Source: Treponema sp.
GTDB lineage: Bacteria; Spirochaetota; Spirochaetia; Treponematales; Treponemataceae
DNA: 12,298 bases
Reading direction: 5' to 3'
Assembly: GCA_016297415.1 (NCBI GenBank)
Contig: JAEDGQ010000057.1
Coordinates: 1 to 12,298, forward strand
Part shown: positions 1 to 6,019 of the stretch, piece by piece
Layout of the letters: each line of letters starts with the position of its first letter
Position numbering within the stretch: the first letter of the stretch is position 1
The notes under the pieces: generated by a model
What the model was told of the DNA's origin: nothing
The model's database searches: none
What the model saw: the letters and a program-made list of their open reading frames with translations, nothing else
Translations under genes and position numbers: made by a program

Positions 1-58
1 CACGACTGGAAGCCATTTTTAGCAGGGAATATATTATAATGCGTTTGCCCTAAATAAC

Positions 59-88
59 TAGACACATTACATTGATTTTTGATATATT
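59..88 (+). promoter_or_regulatory. Candidate promoter of the infC cluster
   Basis: A TAGACA box (59-64, 5 of 6 to the -35 consensus) lies 18 bp before TATATT (83-88, 5 of 6 to the -10 consensus). Transcription would start near 95 and leave a leader of about 40 nt before the infC start. A second, perfect TATAAT at 35-40 has no recognisable -35 partner. Called by eye only; the true promoter could lie upstream of the window. Confidence 0.4.
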
Positions 89-125
89 TAACGGACTTAT
101 TGAATAAGTGTTTTACAAAACACAC

Positions 126-131
126 AGGAGG
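126..131 (+). promoter_or_regulatory. Ribosome binding site that fixes the infC start
   Basis: A perfect AGGAGG ends 4 nt before a TTG codon at 136-138. The open frame runs further upstream to a TTG at 79, but only the 136 start has a Shine-Dalgarno sequence, and it gives the normal IF3 N-terminus. The start is therefore TTG rather than ATG. Confidence 0.75.
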
Positions 132-135
132 AACG

Positions 136-663
136 TTGGCAGACGTTAAAGGTTTACGTATTAACGAACAGATTCGTGTACGGGAAGTTCGTTTAATTGA
201 TGATGAAGGTGAAAAGAGTGAGGTAAAAATTATCTCTACCCGTGAAGCACTCGATTTAGCAAAAGAGAGAAATCTCGACCTTGTTGAAGTCTCACCAAAC
301 GCAAATCCACCGGTTTGTAAGATTCTTGACTTCGGTAAGTATCGGTACGAGCAGGAAAAAAGACTCCGTGATTCCCGCAAAAACCAGAAAGCCCTTAAAA
401 TTAAGGAAATCCGTATGCAGCCAAAAATCGGCTCAGGTGACCTTGATACTAAGGCAAAACATGTTCAGGAATTCCTTGATGAAGGTGACAAAGTAAAAGT
501 AACTATCCGCTTCCGCGGTCGTGAACTTGCTCACACCGAATTAGGTTATGATGTCCTGAAAGAAGTAGAAAAAAGGCTTAAAGAAGGTTCATACACAATT
601 GAAAAGCCGGCTGCTATGGAAGGCCGCTTTATGTCTATGACACTTAATGCAAAAGCCAAATAA
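136..663 (+). CDS. infC: Translation initiation factor IF-3
   Basis: IF3 binds the 30S subunit, keeps it apart from 50S and proofreads initiator tRNA and start-codon pairing. The 175-aa product matches the usual IF3 length. The N-terminal domain begins with the family signature around residues 8-21 (RINEQIRVREVRLID), a charged linker follows near residues 75-90, and the C-terminal domain ends with the typical P-x-x-E-G-R-x-M-x-M block (residues 158-168). The start is TTG at 136, set by AGGAGG at 126-131; about 19 extra upstream codons in frame lack family similarity. In E. coli infC starts with AUU, and IF3 represses its own mRNA by rejecting that codon. A non-ATG start here is compatible with the same autocontrol, but that is inference. 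It is the first of six closely spaced genes; rpmI starts 16 nt downstream. Confidence 0.96.
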   Translation: MADVKGLRINEQIRVREVRLIDDEGEKSEVKIISTREALDLAKERNLDLVEVSPNANPPVCKILDFGKYRYEQEKRLRDSRKNQKALKIKEIRMQPKIGSGDLDTKAKHVQEFLDEGDKVKVTIRFRGRELAHTELGYDVLKEVEKRLKEGSYTIEKPAAMEGRFMSMTLNAKAK

Positions 664-679
664 GGAATGAGGTAAGAAA

Positions 680-880
680 ATGCCTAAGATGAAGACAAAG
701 AAAGCCTCAGCTAAGAGATTTTCTCTTACTGGTACAGGCAAAGTAAAGTACAAGAAAATGAATCTTCGTCATATTTTGACTAAGAAATCACCAAAACGTA
801 AGATGCACCTCCGTGGTGCAGGAATTCTTTCTGAAGATTCAGCAGCAAGAATCCGCAAACAGCAGCTTCCATACGGCTAA
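680..880 (+). CDS. rpmI: 50S ribosomal protein L35
   Basis: Small, very basic 66-aa protein of the large ribosomal subunit. It has the expected L35 features: start MPKMKTKKASAKRF, the central KYKKMNLRHILTKKSPKRK stretch (residues about 23-41) and an LRGAG block near residues 44-48. Length is normal for the family. The ATG is preceded by a purine-rich GGAATGAGGTAAG segment. It lies between infC and rplT in the gene order conserved across most bacteria, and is almost certainly co-transcribed with both. Confidence 0.96.
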   Translation: MPKMKTKKASAKRFSLTGTGKVKYKKMNLRHILTKKSPKRKMHLRGAGILSEDSAARIRKQQLPYG

Positions 881-907
881 TCGCTGAATAATTTTTAGGA
901 GAATAAA

Positions 908-1267
908 ATGTCTAGAGCAATTGATGGTACAAAACGCAACAATCGCCGTGCTAAAATCCTTAAACTCGCTAGTGGTTTTACAGGACGCCGCGGTACAAAC
1001 TATAAAGCAGCAAAAGACGCTGTAGTAAAAGCACTCCGCCACGCATACGTTGACCGTCGTGATCGCAAAGGTGACTTCCGTCAGCTTTGGATTGCACGTA
1101 TTAACGCTGCAGTTCGTGACGAAGGCCTTTCATACTCACGTTTTATCGACGGTCTTAACAAGGCTGGCGTAACACTTAACCGCAAAGCACTTTCTAACAT
1201 GGCTATCGAAGATCCGGCAGCATTCAAAGCTGTTGTTGAAGTAGCTAAGAAAGCACTTGCAAAATAA
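908..1267 (+). CDS. rplT: 50S ribosomal protein L20
   Basis: L20 binds 23S rRNA early in large-subunit assembly. The 119-aa protein has family-typical blocks: RNNRRAKILKLASGFTGRRG near residues 10-29, an ALRHAYVDRRDRKGDFRQLWI stretch in the middle (residues 42-62), and the C-terminal globular part with SRFIDGLNKAGVTLNRKALS (residues 77-96). AGGAGA at 897-902 precedes the ATG. In other bacteria L20 represses this operon by binding its mRNA. I see no obvious L20-binding mimic in the short gaps here, so such control cannot be claimed. The next gene starts 15 nt downstream. Confidence 0.96.
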   Translation: MSRAIDGTKRNNRRAKILKLASGFTGRRGTNYKAAKDAVVKALRHAYVDRRDRKGDFRQLWIARINAAVRDEGLSYSRFIDGLNKAGVTLNRKALSNMAIEDPAAFKAVVEVAKKALAK

Positions 1268-1282
1268 GTAAGGACGTAAGTT

Positions 1283-1753
1283 ATGATTTCACTCGATCAG
1301 GTTCTTCTTCTTGAAGAGAAAGTAGAAAGCGCTGTTGCAAAAATTGCACAGCTTAATGCAGAAAATGCTGCTTTGCGTAGCAAATGCGCAGAGCTCACAA
1401 ACGCACTTTCAGCTAAAACGGAGCAGTTTTCTTCTTTCCAGTCAGATCAGAGCAAGATCGAGGAAGGAATCTTAAAGGCACTTGAACGCCTTAATACTGT
1501 AGAAAATGCAGTACACGCAGCTGCAGCCAAATCTGCTGCGGCTGTAAACCCTTCTCCGGTTCAGGAAGCTCCTGCACCAGTTGCAGAACCAAAACCTCAG
1601 CAGGTTATTCCAGAACCTTCTTTCGAGAACATTTCAAACACATCTTTTGATACAGCAACTCCAGTTCAGGAAAGCGCTCCTCAGCAGAGTTCATATACTG
1701 CTCCTCAGCAGCCTGTACAGGACACAATCACCCCACAGCTTGATATTTTCTAA
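1283..1753 (+). CDS. ZapB-like coiled-coil protein, probable cell division factor
   Basis: The 156-aa product has two parts. Residues 3-78 form an almost continuous heptad-like coiled coil (LLLEEKVESAVAKIAQLNAENAALRSK and onward) whose pattern resembles E. coli ZapB, which begins with a similar LEAKVQQAIDTI-type helix. Residues 79-87 are Ala-rich, and residues 88-156 are Pro/Gln-rich and look disordered. They contain a short octad-like repeat (APQQSSYT, APQQPVQD) mirrored in the DNA by a 12-bp direct repeat at 1676-1687 and 1700-1711. The protein ends in PQLDIF. There is no signal peptide or membrane segment. AAGGA at 1270-1274 lies 8 nt before the ATG. zapA follows 14 nt downstream, which supports a role in Z-ring organisation. 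ZapB similarity is judged by pattern, not alignment; a generic coiled-coil protein is the alternative. Confidence 0.6.
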   Translation: MISLDQVLLLEEKVESAVAKIAQLNAENAALRSKCAELTNALSAKTEQFSSFQSDQSKIEEGILKALERLNTVENAVHAAAAKSAAAVNPSPVQEAPAPVAEPKPQQVIPEPSFENISNTSFDTATPVQESAPQQSSYTAPQQPVQDTITPQLDIF

Positions 1754-1767
1754 TCCGGGAGTCTTTA

Positions 1768-2076
1768 ATGGGTTCATTACAGATTGACGTTTTAGGAACT
1801 TCTTTTTCAATCAAAGCCAATGAGGATGATGAGTATCTTTCAAAACTTTTAGGCTATTACACAAAAATCGTAGAAGAAATTCAAAAAAGCGGTATGATGA
1901 AAAACGATATGCATGTTTCTATTCTTGCCGGTATTATGCTTTGTGATGAACTTTACAAAGAAAAATCGAAGACTGCCAGATTTTCTCAGTCAATGACAAC
2001 AGATTCTGACAGCGAAGCATCAAAACTCGCCGAAGACATGATCAGAAAACTTGACGCTGCAATTTCTCAGGAATAA
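1768..2076 (+). CDS. zapA: Cell division protein ZapA
   Basis: ZapA binds FtsZ and bundles protofilaments at the division site. The 102-aa product has the ZapA N-terminal pattern: a beta-strand with LQIDVLGTSFSIKA (residues 4-17), then EDDEYLSKLLGYYTKIVEEI (residues 19-38), and a helical C-terminal half (residues about 46-100) expected to dimerise as a coiled coil. The length is typical of the family. GGGAG near 1757-1761 serves as ribosome binding site. It follows the ZapB-like gene and precedes a DUF188 gene. The call comes from the N-terminal motif, the size and the neighbour. Confidence 0.8.
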   Translation: MGSLQIDVLGTSFSIKANEDDEYLSKLLGYYTKIVEEIQKSGMMKNDMHVSILAGIMLCDELYKEKSKTARFSQSMTTDSDSEASKLAEDMIRKLDAAISQE

Positions 2077-2085
2077 GATTTTTCA

Positions 2086-2571
2086 ATGAGCTATAGTTTT
2101 AAAATCTGGATTGATGCAGATTCCTGCCCTCTTCCCGTAAAAAATTATGTAATAGATATGGCAAAATCAAAAAACTTTAATACAGTTTTTGTTGCCAATC
2201 ACGAAGTTTCAATTCCAAAAAATAATCCTCTTTTTACAATGATTATATGTGAAAAAAAATTCGGTGCCGCTGATGATTACATTTTCGAAAATGCTTCAGG
2301 TCAGGATATTGTAATTACAAGAGATATTCCTTTTGCTGCACGCCTTGTTGAAAAAAATGTCTTTGTAACAAATGACAGAGGCGTGGTTTTTACAAAGGAC
2401 AATATAAAAGAAAGATTAAGTGAAAGAAATTTTAATATGAATCTGGCAGCTATCGGATTAGGCGGTTCTACAGGTTCAAGATATGGCACAAAAGAATTAA
2501 AAAAATTTGCAGATACTTTTGAACGCCATACAAGTCAGTTAATAGTAAACGAAATTTTTTCCAGAAAATAA
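2086..2571 (+). CDS. YaiI/YqxD (DUF188) family protein
   Basis: A 161-aa cytoplasmic protein of the UPF0178/DUF188 family, related to PIN-like nuclease folds; its biochemical role is not established. Family marks are all visible: IWIDADSCPLPVK (residues 7-19) with conserved Asp10, Asp12 and Cys14; FVANH (35-39); AADDYI (61-66); the DIVITRDIPFAARLV block (74-88); and IGLGGSTGSRYG (123-134). The acidic residues could bind metal, as in PIN domains, but this is inference. The Shine-Dalgarno match is weak (AGGA about 13 nt upstream), so translation may be coupled to zapA, whose stop lies 9 nt before this ATG. The stop codon directly abuts the stop codon of the convergent HD-GYP gene. Confidence 0.88.
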   Translation: MSYSFKIWIDADSCPLPVKNYVIDMAKSKNFNTVFVANHEVSIPKNNPLFTMIICEKKFGAADDYIFENASGQDIVITRDIPFAARLVEKNVFVTNDRGVVFTKDNIKERLSERNFNMNLAAIGLGGSTGSRYGTKELKKFADTFERHTSQLIVNEIFSRK

Positions 2572-3822
2572 CTATTCAGCGCTGTTTTCCCAGTTAGCGT
2601 TAATTGCAATAATTCTGTCTTTTACCTGAAGAAAAGCATCAACAAGTTCAGGGTCGAACTGTGTACCTGAAGACTTTTTAATCTCTTCAAAAGATTCTTC
2701 AATAGACCATGCTTTTTTATAAACTCGCTTATGGCTTAATGCATCAAAAACATCAGCAAGGGCTACTATTCTGGCAGAAAGAGGTATTTCTTCACCTTTT
2801 AATGGAACTGCTGCAGGAAGAGGTGCTTCTGTATCAATTTTTGGATAATCAATATTTCCAGGATAACCTTTTGAACTTCCATCCCACCATTCATGATGAC
2901 GAAGAGTTACATCACGGCACATTTTTTCCAGAGATGAATCTGGTTCTGTAAACAGAAGAGCACCTACGCAGGTATGGTTCTTCATTACATCACGTTCGTC
3001 ATCTGTAAAACGAGGATATTCTTTTTTAAGGATAAGATCAGAAATACCAATTTTACCAAAATCATGACACTTTGCAGCAATCTTTAAATTATCACGGAAA
3101 CGAGTCTGCTCTCTTTCCGGAATATTACGGTTTGTTGCCCAACGGTCATAAATTTCAATTGCAAAAGAAGAAACTCTTTCTACATGGAAAAAAGTTTCTT
3201 TTGGATCACGATACTGTGCCATACGCTGCATTCGGGTAATCATATTACCTGTTAAATATGCATGTTCAAGAGCCTGAGTAGCGTTTGAGGCAAAGTGAGT
3301 TATGTAAAGTTCAGCGTCTTCATCAAATTCAACAACTTTACCAGAATCGTCCTGAGCATTAATAATCTGAAGGACACCGAGAATACGACCATTAGCCATC
3401 TTCAAGGGGATTGTAAGCATTGAGCGAGTATGATACTGAGTTTTTTCGTCTGACGACTTATTAAAAGAATAAGGAATATTATCCGGCAAATTGTAAGCGT
3501 CTTTAATGTTTACCACATTACCAGAAAGTACACAGTACCCGGCAATAGATTTGTCTGTAACTGGGAAAGAAAAAGAAACATAAGGAAGTTTTGTACCTGC
3601 AGGCAGTTTTTTTAACTGAGTATCATTCTGCGCATACTTAATTTTGAGTCTGTTATCTTCAAGAATATACAGTGAGCCGGCATCAGCATGAACAATTTTT
3701 CTGGATTCTGAAAGAATGCGTTCAAGAAGAACATCCATATCCTGGATTTCGCCAAGAAGTCGTTCCTGCTCAATGATTGTCTGAAGTTTCTGTTCTTTTA
3801 GTGTAGGTACCGGTACTTCCAT
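2572..3822 (-). CDS. GAF and HD-GYP domain protein, probable cyclic-di-GMP phosphodiesterase
   Basis: A 416-aa soluble protein with no signal peptide or membrane segment. After a short N-terminal helix, residues about 25-190 form a GAF sensor domain (HADAGSLYILEDNRLK; MLTIPLKMANGRILGVLQIIN). Residues about 205-405 form an HD-GYP domain that hydrolyses c-di-GMP in characterised relatives. The metal ligands expected of the family are present: His213, His253-Asp254 with Lys257, His283, His309-His310 and Asp357, followed by ADVFDALSHKRVYKKAW and GTQFDPELVDAF. The signature is altered: HHEWWDGSSKGYP carries two extra residues before GYP, and about 17 extra residues separate GYP from LKGEEIP. No Shine-Dalgarno sequence is seen. 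It lies 21 bp after the methyltransferase gene, but an extended -10 box spans that junction, so it may have its own promoter. The GAF ligand is unknown. Confidence 0.9.
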   Translation of the reverse strand: MEVPVPTLKEQKLQTIIEQERLLGEIQDMDVLLERILSESRKIVHADAGSLYILEDNRLKIKYAQNDTQLKKLPAGTKLPYVSFSFPVTDKSIAGYCVLSGNVVNIKDAYNLPDNIPYSFNKSSDEKTQYHTRSMLTIPLKMANGRILGVLQIINAQDDSGKVVEFDEDAELYITHFASNATQALEHAYLTGNMITRMQRMAQYRDPKETFFHVERVSSFAIEIYDRWATNRNIPEREQTRFRDNLKIAAKCHDFGKIGISDLILKKEYPRFTDDERDVMKNHTCVGALLFTEPDSSLEKMCRDVTLRHHEWWDGSSKGYPGNIDYPKIDTEAPLPAAVPLKGEEIPLSARIVALADVFDALSHKRVYKKAWSIEESFEEIKKSSGTQFDPELVDAFLQVKDRIIAINANWENSAE

Positions 3823-3837
3823 AATTTAATCGGGAAA

Positions 3838-3846
3838 ATTATATCA
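3838..3846 (-). promoter_or_regulatory. Extended -10 promoter inside the operon, before the HD-GYP gene
   Basis: On the minus strand the sequence reads TGATATAAT, a perfect extended -10 element (TGnTATAAT). Its TGA is also the stop codon of the methyltransferase gene. Only 15 nt separate TATAAT from the HD-GYP ATG, so a transcript starting here would have a leader of about 8 nt. The -35 region is poor, as is often tolerated with an extended -10. Not verified experimentally. Confidence 0.5.
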
Positions 3847-4701
3847 TACCATACTCAATTCTTCCACTGAGCAGACAGATTTTTTCCTTAAAAGACAAAA
3901 ATAAAGAGGTCCTGATCCACCTGCAGAATCAGGCAGAACGTGTCTTCCATACTTAGTCTGTTCTCCTTCCACAAGTTTTACAGAACAAAAAGCCTGAACA
4001 TCACTGGAAACAGCAGGTTCACAGATTTCAACATCCTTAAACTTTTTAAGAAGCTTTTCTATAACACCATCATTTTCTGAAGGATTTAAGGCACAGGTTG
4101 AATACAGGAGATACCCGCCTTCCTTTAACATTCTCCAGCCGGAAGAAAGAAGTGCCCACTGAGCCATGGAAAGAGTTTTAATTCTGGAAGGAGACCAGTC
4201 TTTTAAATAATTTGGATCCTGAATTACATGTCTTTCTGAAGAACATGGAGCATCAAGAAGAATTCTGTCAAACTGATTACCCTTAGAAAGACAAAGAACT
4301 GCACCATCTTTACAGATAACTGTAACACGACTGGAGATTTCTTCCGGGAGACAGTTTTCTACAGTATGTGAAAGTCTTAATTTTCTGTCAGCAGAACGTT
4401 CGTTAGAAAGAAGATTTGCCCGCTGTTCCATGGATGCAGCCAGTACAAGAGTTTTTCCTCCGGGAGCTGCACACATATCAAGAATGGACTCAGCATCTTT
4501 CAGAGGAAGTGAAACTGCACAGCGAACGGAAGCACTGTCAAGAAAGTATGGTTCTTTACCGCCCGCATTAAACTGAACATGGTCCGGCTCAAGAAACAGG
4601 GATTTTTTTAATGATTCCCATCTTTCTCCAAATATTCCTGAATAGTAAGTATGAAATCCTTCAGCACCGGTAAGTTTCTGATTTTTATCTTTCTGTTTCA
4701 T
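3844..4701 (-). CDS. RsmB/NSUN (NOL1/NOP2/Sun) family RNA m5C methyltransferase
   Basis: A 285-aa SAM-dependent enzyme expected to methylate cytosine C5 in rRNA or tRNA. The SAM site is ILDMCAAPGGKTL (residues 73-85). Motif IV is DRILLDAPCSSERH with Cys153, and motif VI is LLYSTCALNPSEND with the presumed nucleophile Cys203. The C-terminus has LPDSAGGSGPLYFCLLRK. It lacks the N-terminal NusB-like domain of RsmB and a PUA domain, so it is a short form. The PCSSERH variant and the following DPNYLKDWSPSRIK region recall mitochondrial NSUN4/NSUN3 more than RsmB, whose motif is usually DAPCSGTG-like. The gene overlaps the end of the GH3 gene by 17 nt, indicating co-transcription; AAGG lies 9 nt before the ATG. 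The exact RNA target cannot be told from sequence. Confidence 0.88.
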   Translation of the reverse strand: MKQKDKNQKLTGAEGFHTYYSGIFGERWESLKKSLFLEPDHVQFNAGGKEPYFLDSASVRCAVSLPLKDAESILDMCAAPGGKTLVLAASMEQRANLLSNERSADRKLRLSHTVENCLPEEISSRVTVICKDGAVLCLSKGNQFDRILLDAPCSSERHVIQDPNYLKDWSPSRIKTLSMAQWALLSSGWRMLKEGGYLLYSTCALNPSENDGVIEKLLKKFKDVEICEPAVSSDVQAFCSVKLVEGEQTKYGRHVLPDSAGGSGPLYFCLLRKKSVCSVEELSMV

Positions 4702-5962
4702 TTACTTCAACCTTAAAAACAGGTGACTTAAGAGGCTTACCATTCTGGTCCGAAATTACAGGTTTTAAGGCAATAAGCCCGGCTTTGATTTTGTATTCTA
4801 CAACTCTTTTACAGGCTTCTGTAATTTTCGCTTCAAACTCAGGATTTTCTGCACCGTATTCAAGAAGAATCTGTGCAACAGGTCCAAATCGTTTTTCACT
4901 GAGCATGATTACATCAATTCCGGCTTCAATTGCCTGAAGAGCCGCCTTTTCCGGTGGAAAACCATTATCTCTAAGAGCTCCCATAAAAATATCATCACTC
5001 AAAATAAGTCCTTCAAAACCAAAATCCTTTCTTACAACATCTGTTACCCAGAAAGAAGAAAGACAGGCCGGAGTGTGACTGTCCAGATTTTTATAAAGAG
5101 GTTTTGTTACATTTTCTTCAGCAAGGGAAATTCTTGCATGACTCATAAGAATTGCAGAAGAAAGAGGTGCAAGAGCCTTAAAGGGTGCTACAAGCTGTTC
5201 TTCCAGTTCTCTTTCTGTAACTTTTATTTCAGGAAGTCCTGTATGAGGATCTGTATTTGTATTTCCCGGAAAATGCTTTAATACAGTTCCGATTCCAAGA
5301 TGCTCAAAGATGTTGATTTCTGTCTGACCATACTCAAGCACTTCCGGAAGACTTCCAAAAGATCTTGTATCAAGAAACGCAGAATTTTCTTCAGTTTCAA
5401 CTTCAATAACAGGTGCAAGGTCAAGATTGATTCCAAGCTCTGCCATTTTTACGGCCTGTTCTTTATAAAGACTGGAAGCTTCTTCGACAGAAAAATTCTG
5501 TGAAATTTCTTTTGCAGAAGGAAAAGGAGGTGCAATGCCTCTCAGTCTGTTTACATACCCTCCTTCCTGATCAATGGAAATATATGGAGGAGGATAATCA
5601 TTTTCTGCATAGAACTTATTAATGGAATCAGTAAAATTTTTAATCTGCTGTTCTGTTTTTCCAATGTTGTAGCTGAATAAAAGACAGCCGCCAGGAACAA
5701 GAGGTAAATCTTCCGGAGCTCCTGTATAAAGACCAGCTGTTTTTTCCACAGCCTTAAAAGTAGTATTTCCTTCTATATTGACTAGAAATAACTGAGAAAT
5801 TTTTGCCTGAGGAGAAAGTGTTTTTACATATTCTTCAACAGCAGCTTTTTTTGCAGCTTTTATCTGTTCTTCTTTATTTGCTTCTGATTTGCAGGAAAAA
5901 AGTGATAATACAGCAATTTCAAAAGCTAAAATCTTAAAAAAATTTAATTTCAACCTGTTCAT
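4685..5962 (-). CDS. Lipoprotein glycoside hydrolase family 3, NagZ-type beta-N-acetylhexosaminidase
   Basis: A 425-aa protein, probably lipid-anchored outside the cytoplasm. Residues 1-23 are a signal peptide ending in the lipobox-like LFS before Cys24. The mature part is a single GH3 TIM barrel: ISIDQEGGYVNRL (128-140), PSAKEI (148-153), INLDLAPVIEV (178-188), KHFPGNTNTDPHTGLPEI (229-246) and LILSDDIFMGAL (319-330). Asp323 is the expected nucleophile, and the Asp238-x-His240 pair matches the NagZ acid/base dyad. NagZ removes GlcNAc from muropeptides; related enzymes act on other GlcNAc glycans. The usual His in KHFPGH is Asn233 here. Being a lipoprotein differs from the cytosolic NagZ of E. 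coli and suggests action on peptidoglycan or host glycans outside the membrane. It is the first gene of the minus-strand cluster. No Shine-Dalgarno sequence is seen; an extended -10 lies just before the ATG. Confidence 0.87.
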   Translation of the reverse strand: MNRLKLNFFKILAFEIAVLSLFSCKSEANKEEQIKAAKKAAVEEYVKTLSPQAKISQLFLVNIEGNTTFKAVEKTAGLYTGAPEDLPLVPGGCLLFSYNIGKTEQQIKNFTDSINKFYAENDYPPPYISIDQEGGYVNRLRGIAPPFPSAKEISQNFSVEEASSLYKEQAVKMAELGINLDLAPVIEVETEENSAFLDTRSFGSLPEVLEYGQTEINIFEHLGIGTVLKHFPGNTNTDPHTGLPEIKVTERELEEQLVAPFKALAPLSSAILMSHARISLAEENVTKPLYKNLDSHTPACLSSFWVTDVVRKDFGFEGLILSDDIFMGALRDNGFPPEKAALQAIEAGIDVIMLSEKRFGPVAQILLEYGAENPEFEAKITEACKRVVEYKIKAGLIALKPVISDQNGKPLKSPVFKVEVNETER

Positions 5963-5969
5963 AAATATT

Positions 5970-5978
5970 ATTCTACCA
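5970..5978 (-). promoter_or_regulatory. Extended -10 promoter of the GH3 lipoprotein gene
   Basis: The minus strand reads TGGTAGAAT, fitting TGnTATAAT with one mismatch in the hexamer. The -10 box ends 7 nt before the ATG, so transcription would begin at or next to the start codon. This fits the lack of a Shine-Dalgarno sequence. The -35 region is weak. Confidence 0.42.
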
Positions 5979-6002
5979 AAAACTTCAAGATAATAAAATC
6001 CA

Positions 6003-6011
6003 TGTTAAAAT
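6003..6011 (+). promoter_or_regulatory. Extended -10 promoter of the short-chain dehydrogenase gene
   Basis: TGTTAAAAT matches the extended -10 pattern TGnTATAAT with one mismatch. It ends 8 nt before the ATG at 6020, giving a leader of zero to a few nucleotides, and no Shine-Dalgarno sequence is present. It sits 24 bp from the divergent promoter at 5970-5978. Confidence 0.42.
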
Positions 6012-6019
6012 GAATCATT

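Noticed and set aside
24..51. AGGG/CCCT pairing around TATAAT as a leader hairpin or riboswitch
   Set aside because: Only four pairs with a 20-nt loop; no wider structure was found in the infC leader.
79..135. Longer IF3 start at TTG 79
   Set aside because: No ribosome binding site there, and the extra residues do not resemble IF3. AGGAGG is placed for TTG 136.
1676..1711. Two copies of GCTCCTCAGCAG as a mobile or regulatory repeat
   Set aside because: They encode the short APQQ repeat of the disordered tail and are explained by the protein sequence.
2577..2588. CAGCGCTG palindrome followed by TTTT near the DUF188/HD-GYP junction as a terminator
   Set aside because: The palindrome has no loop and lies inside the HD-GYP coding end. 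It cannot form a proper terminator hairpin.
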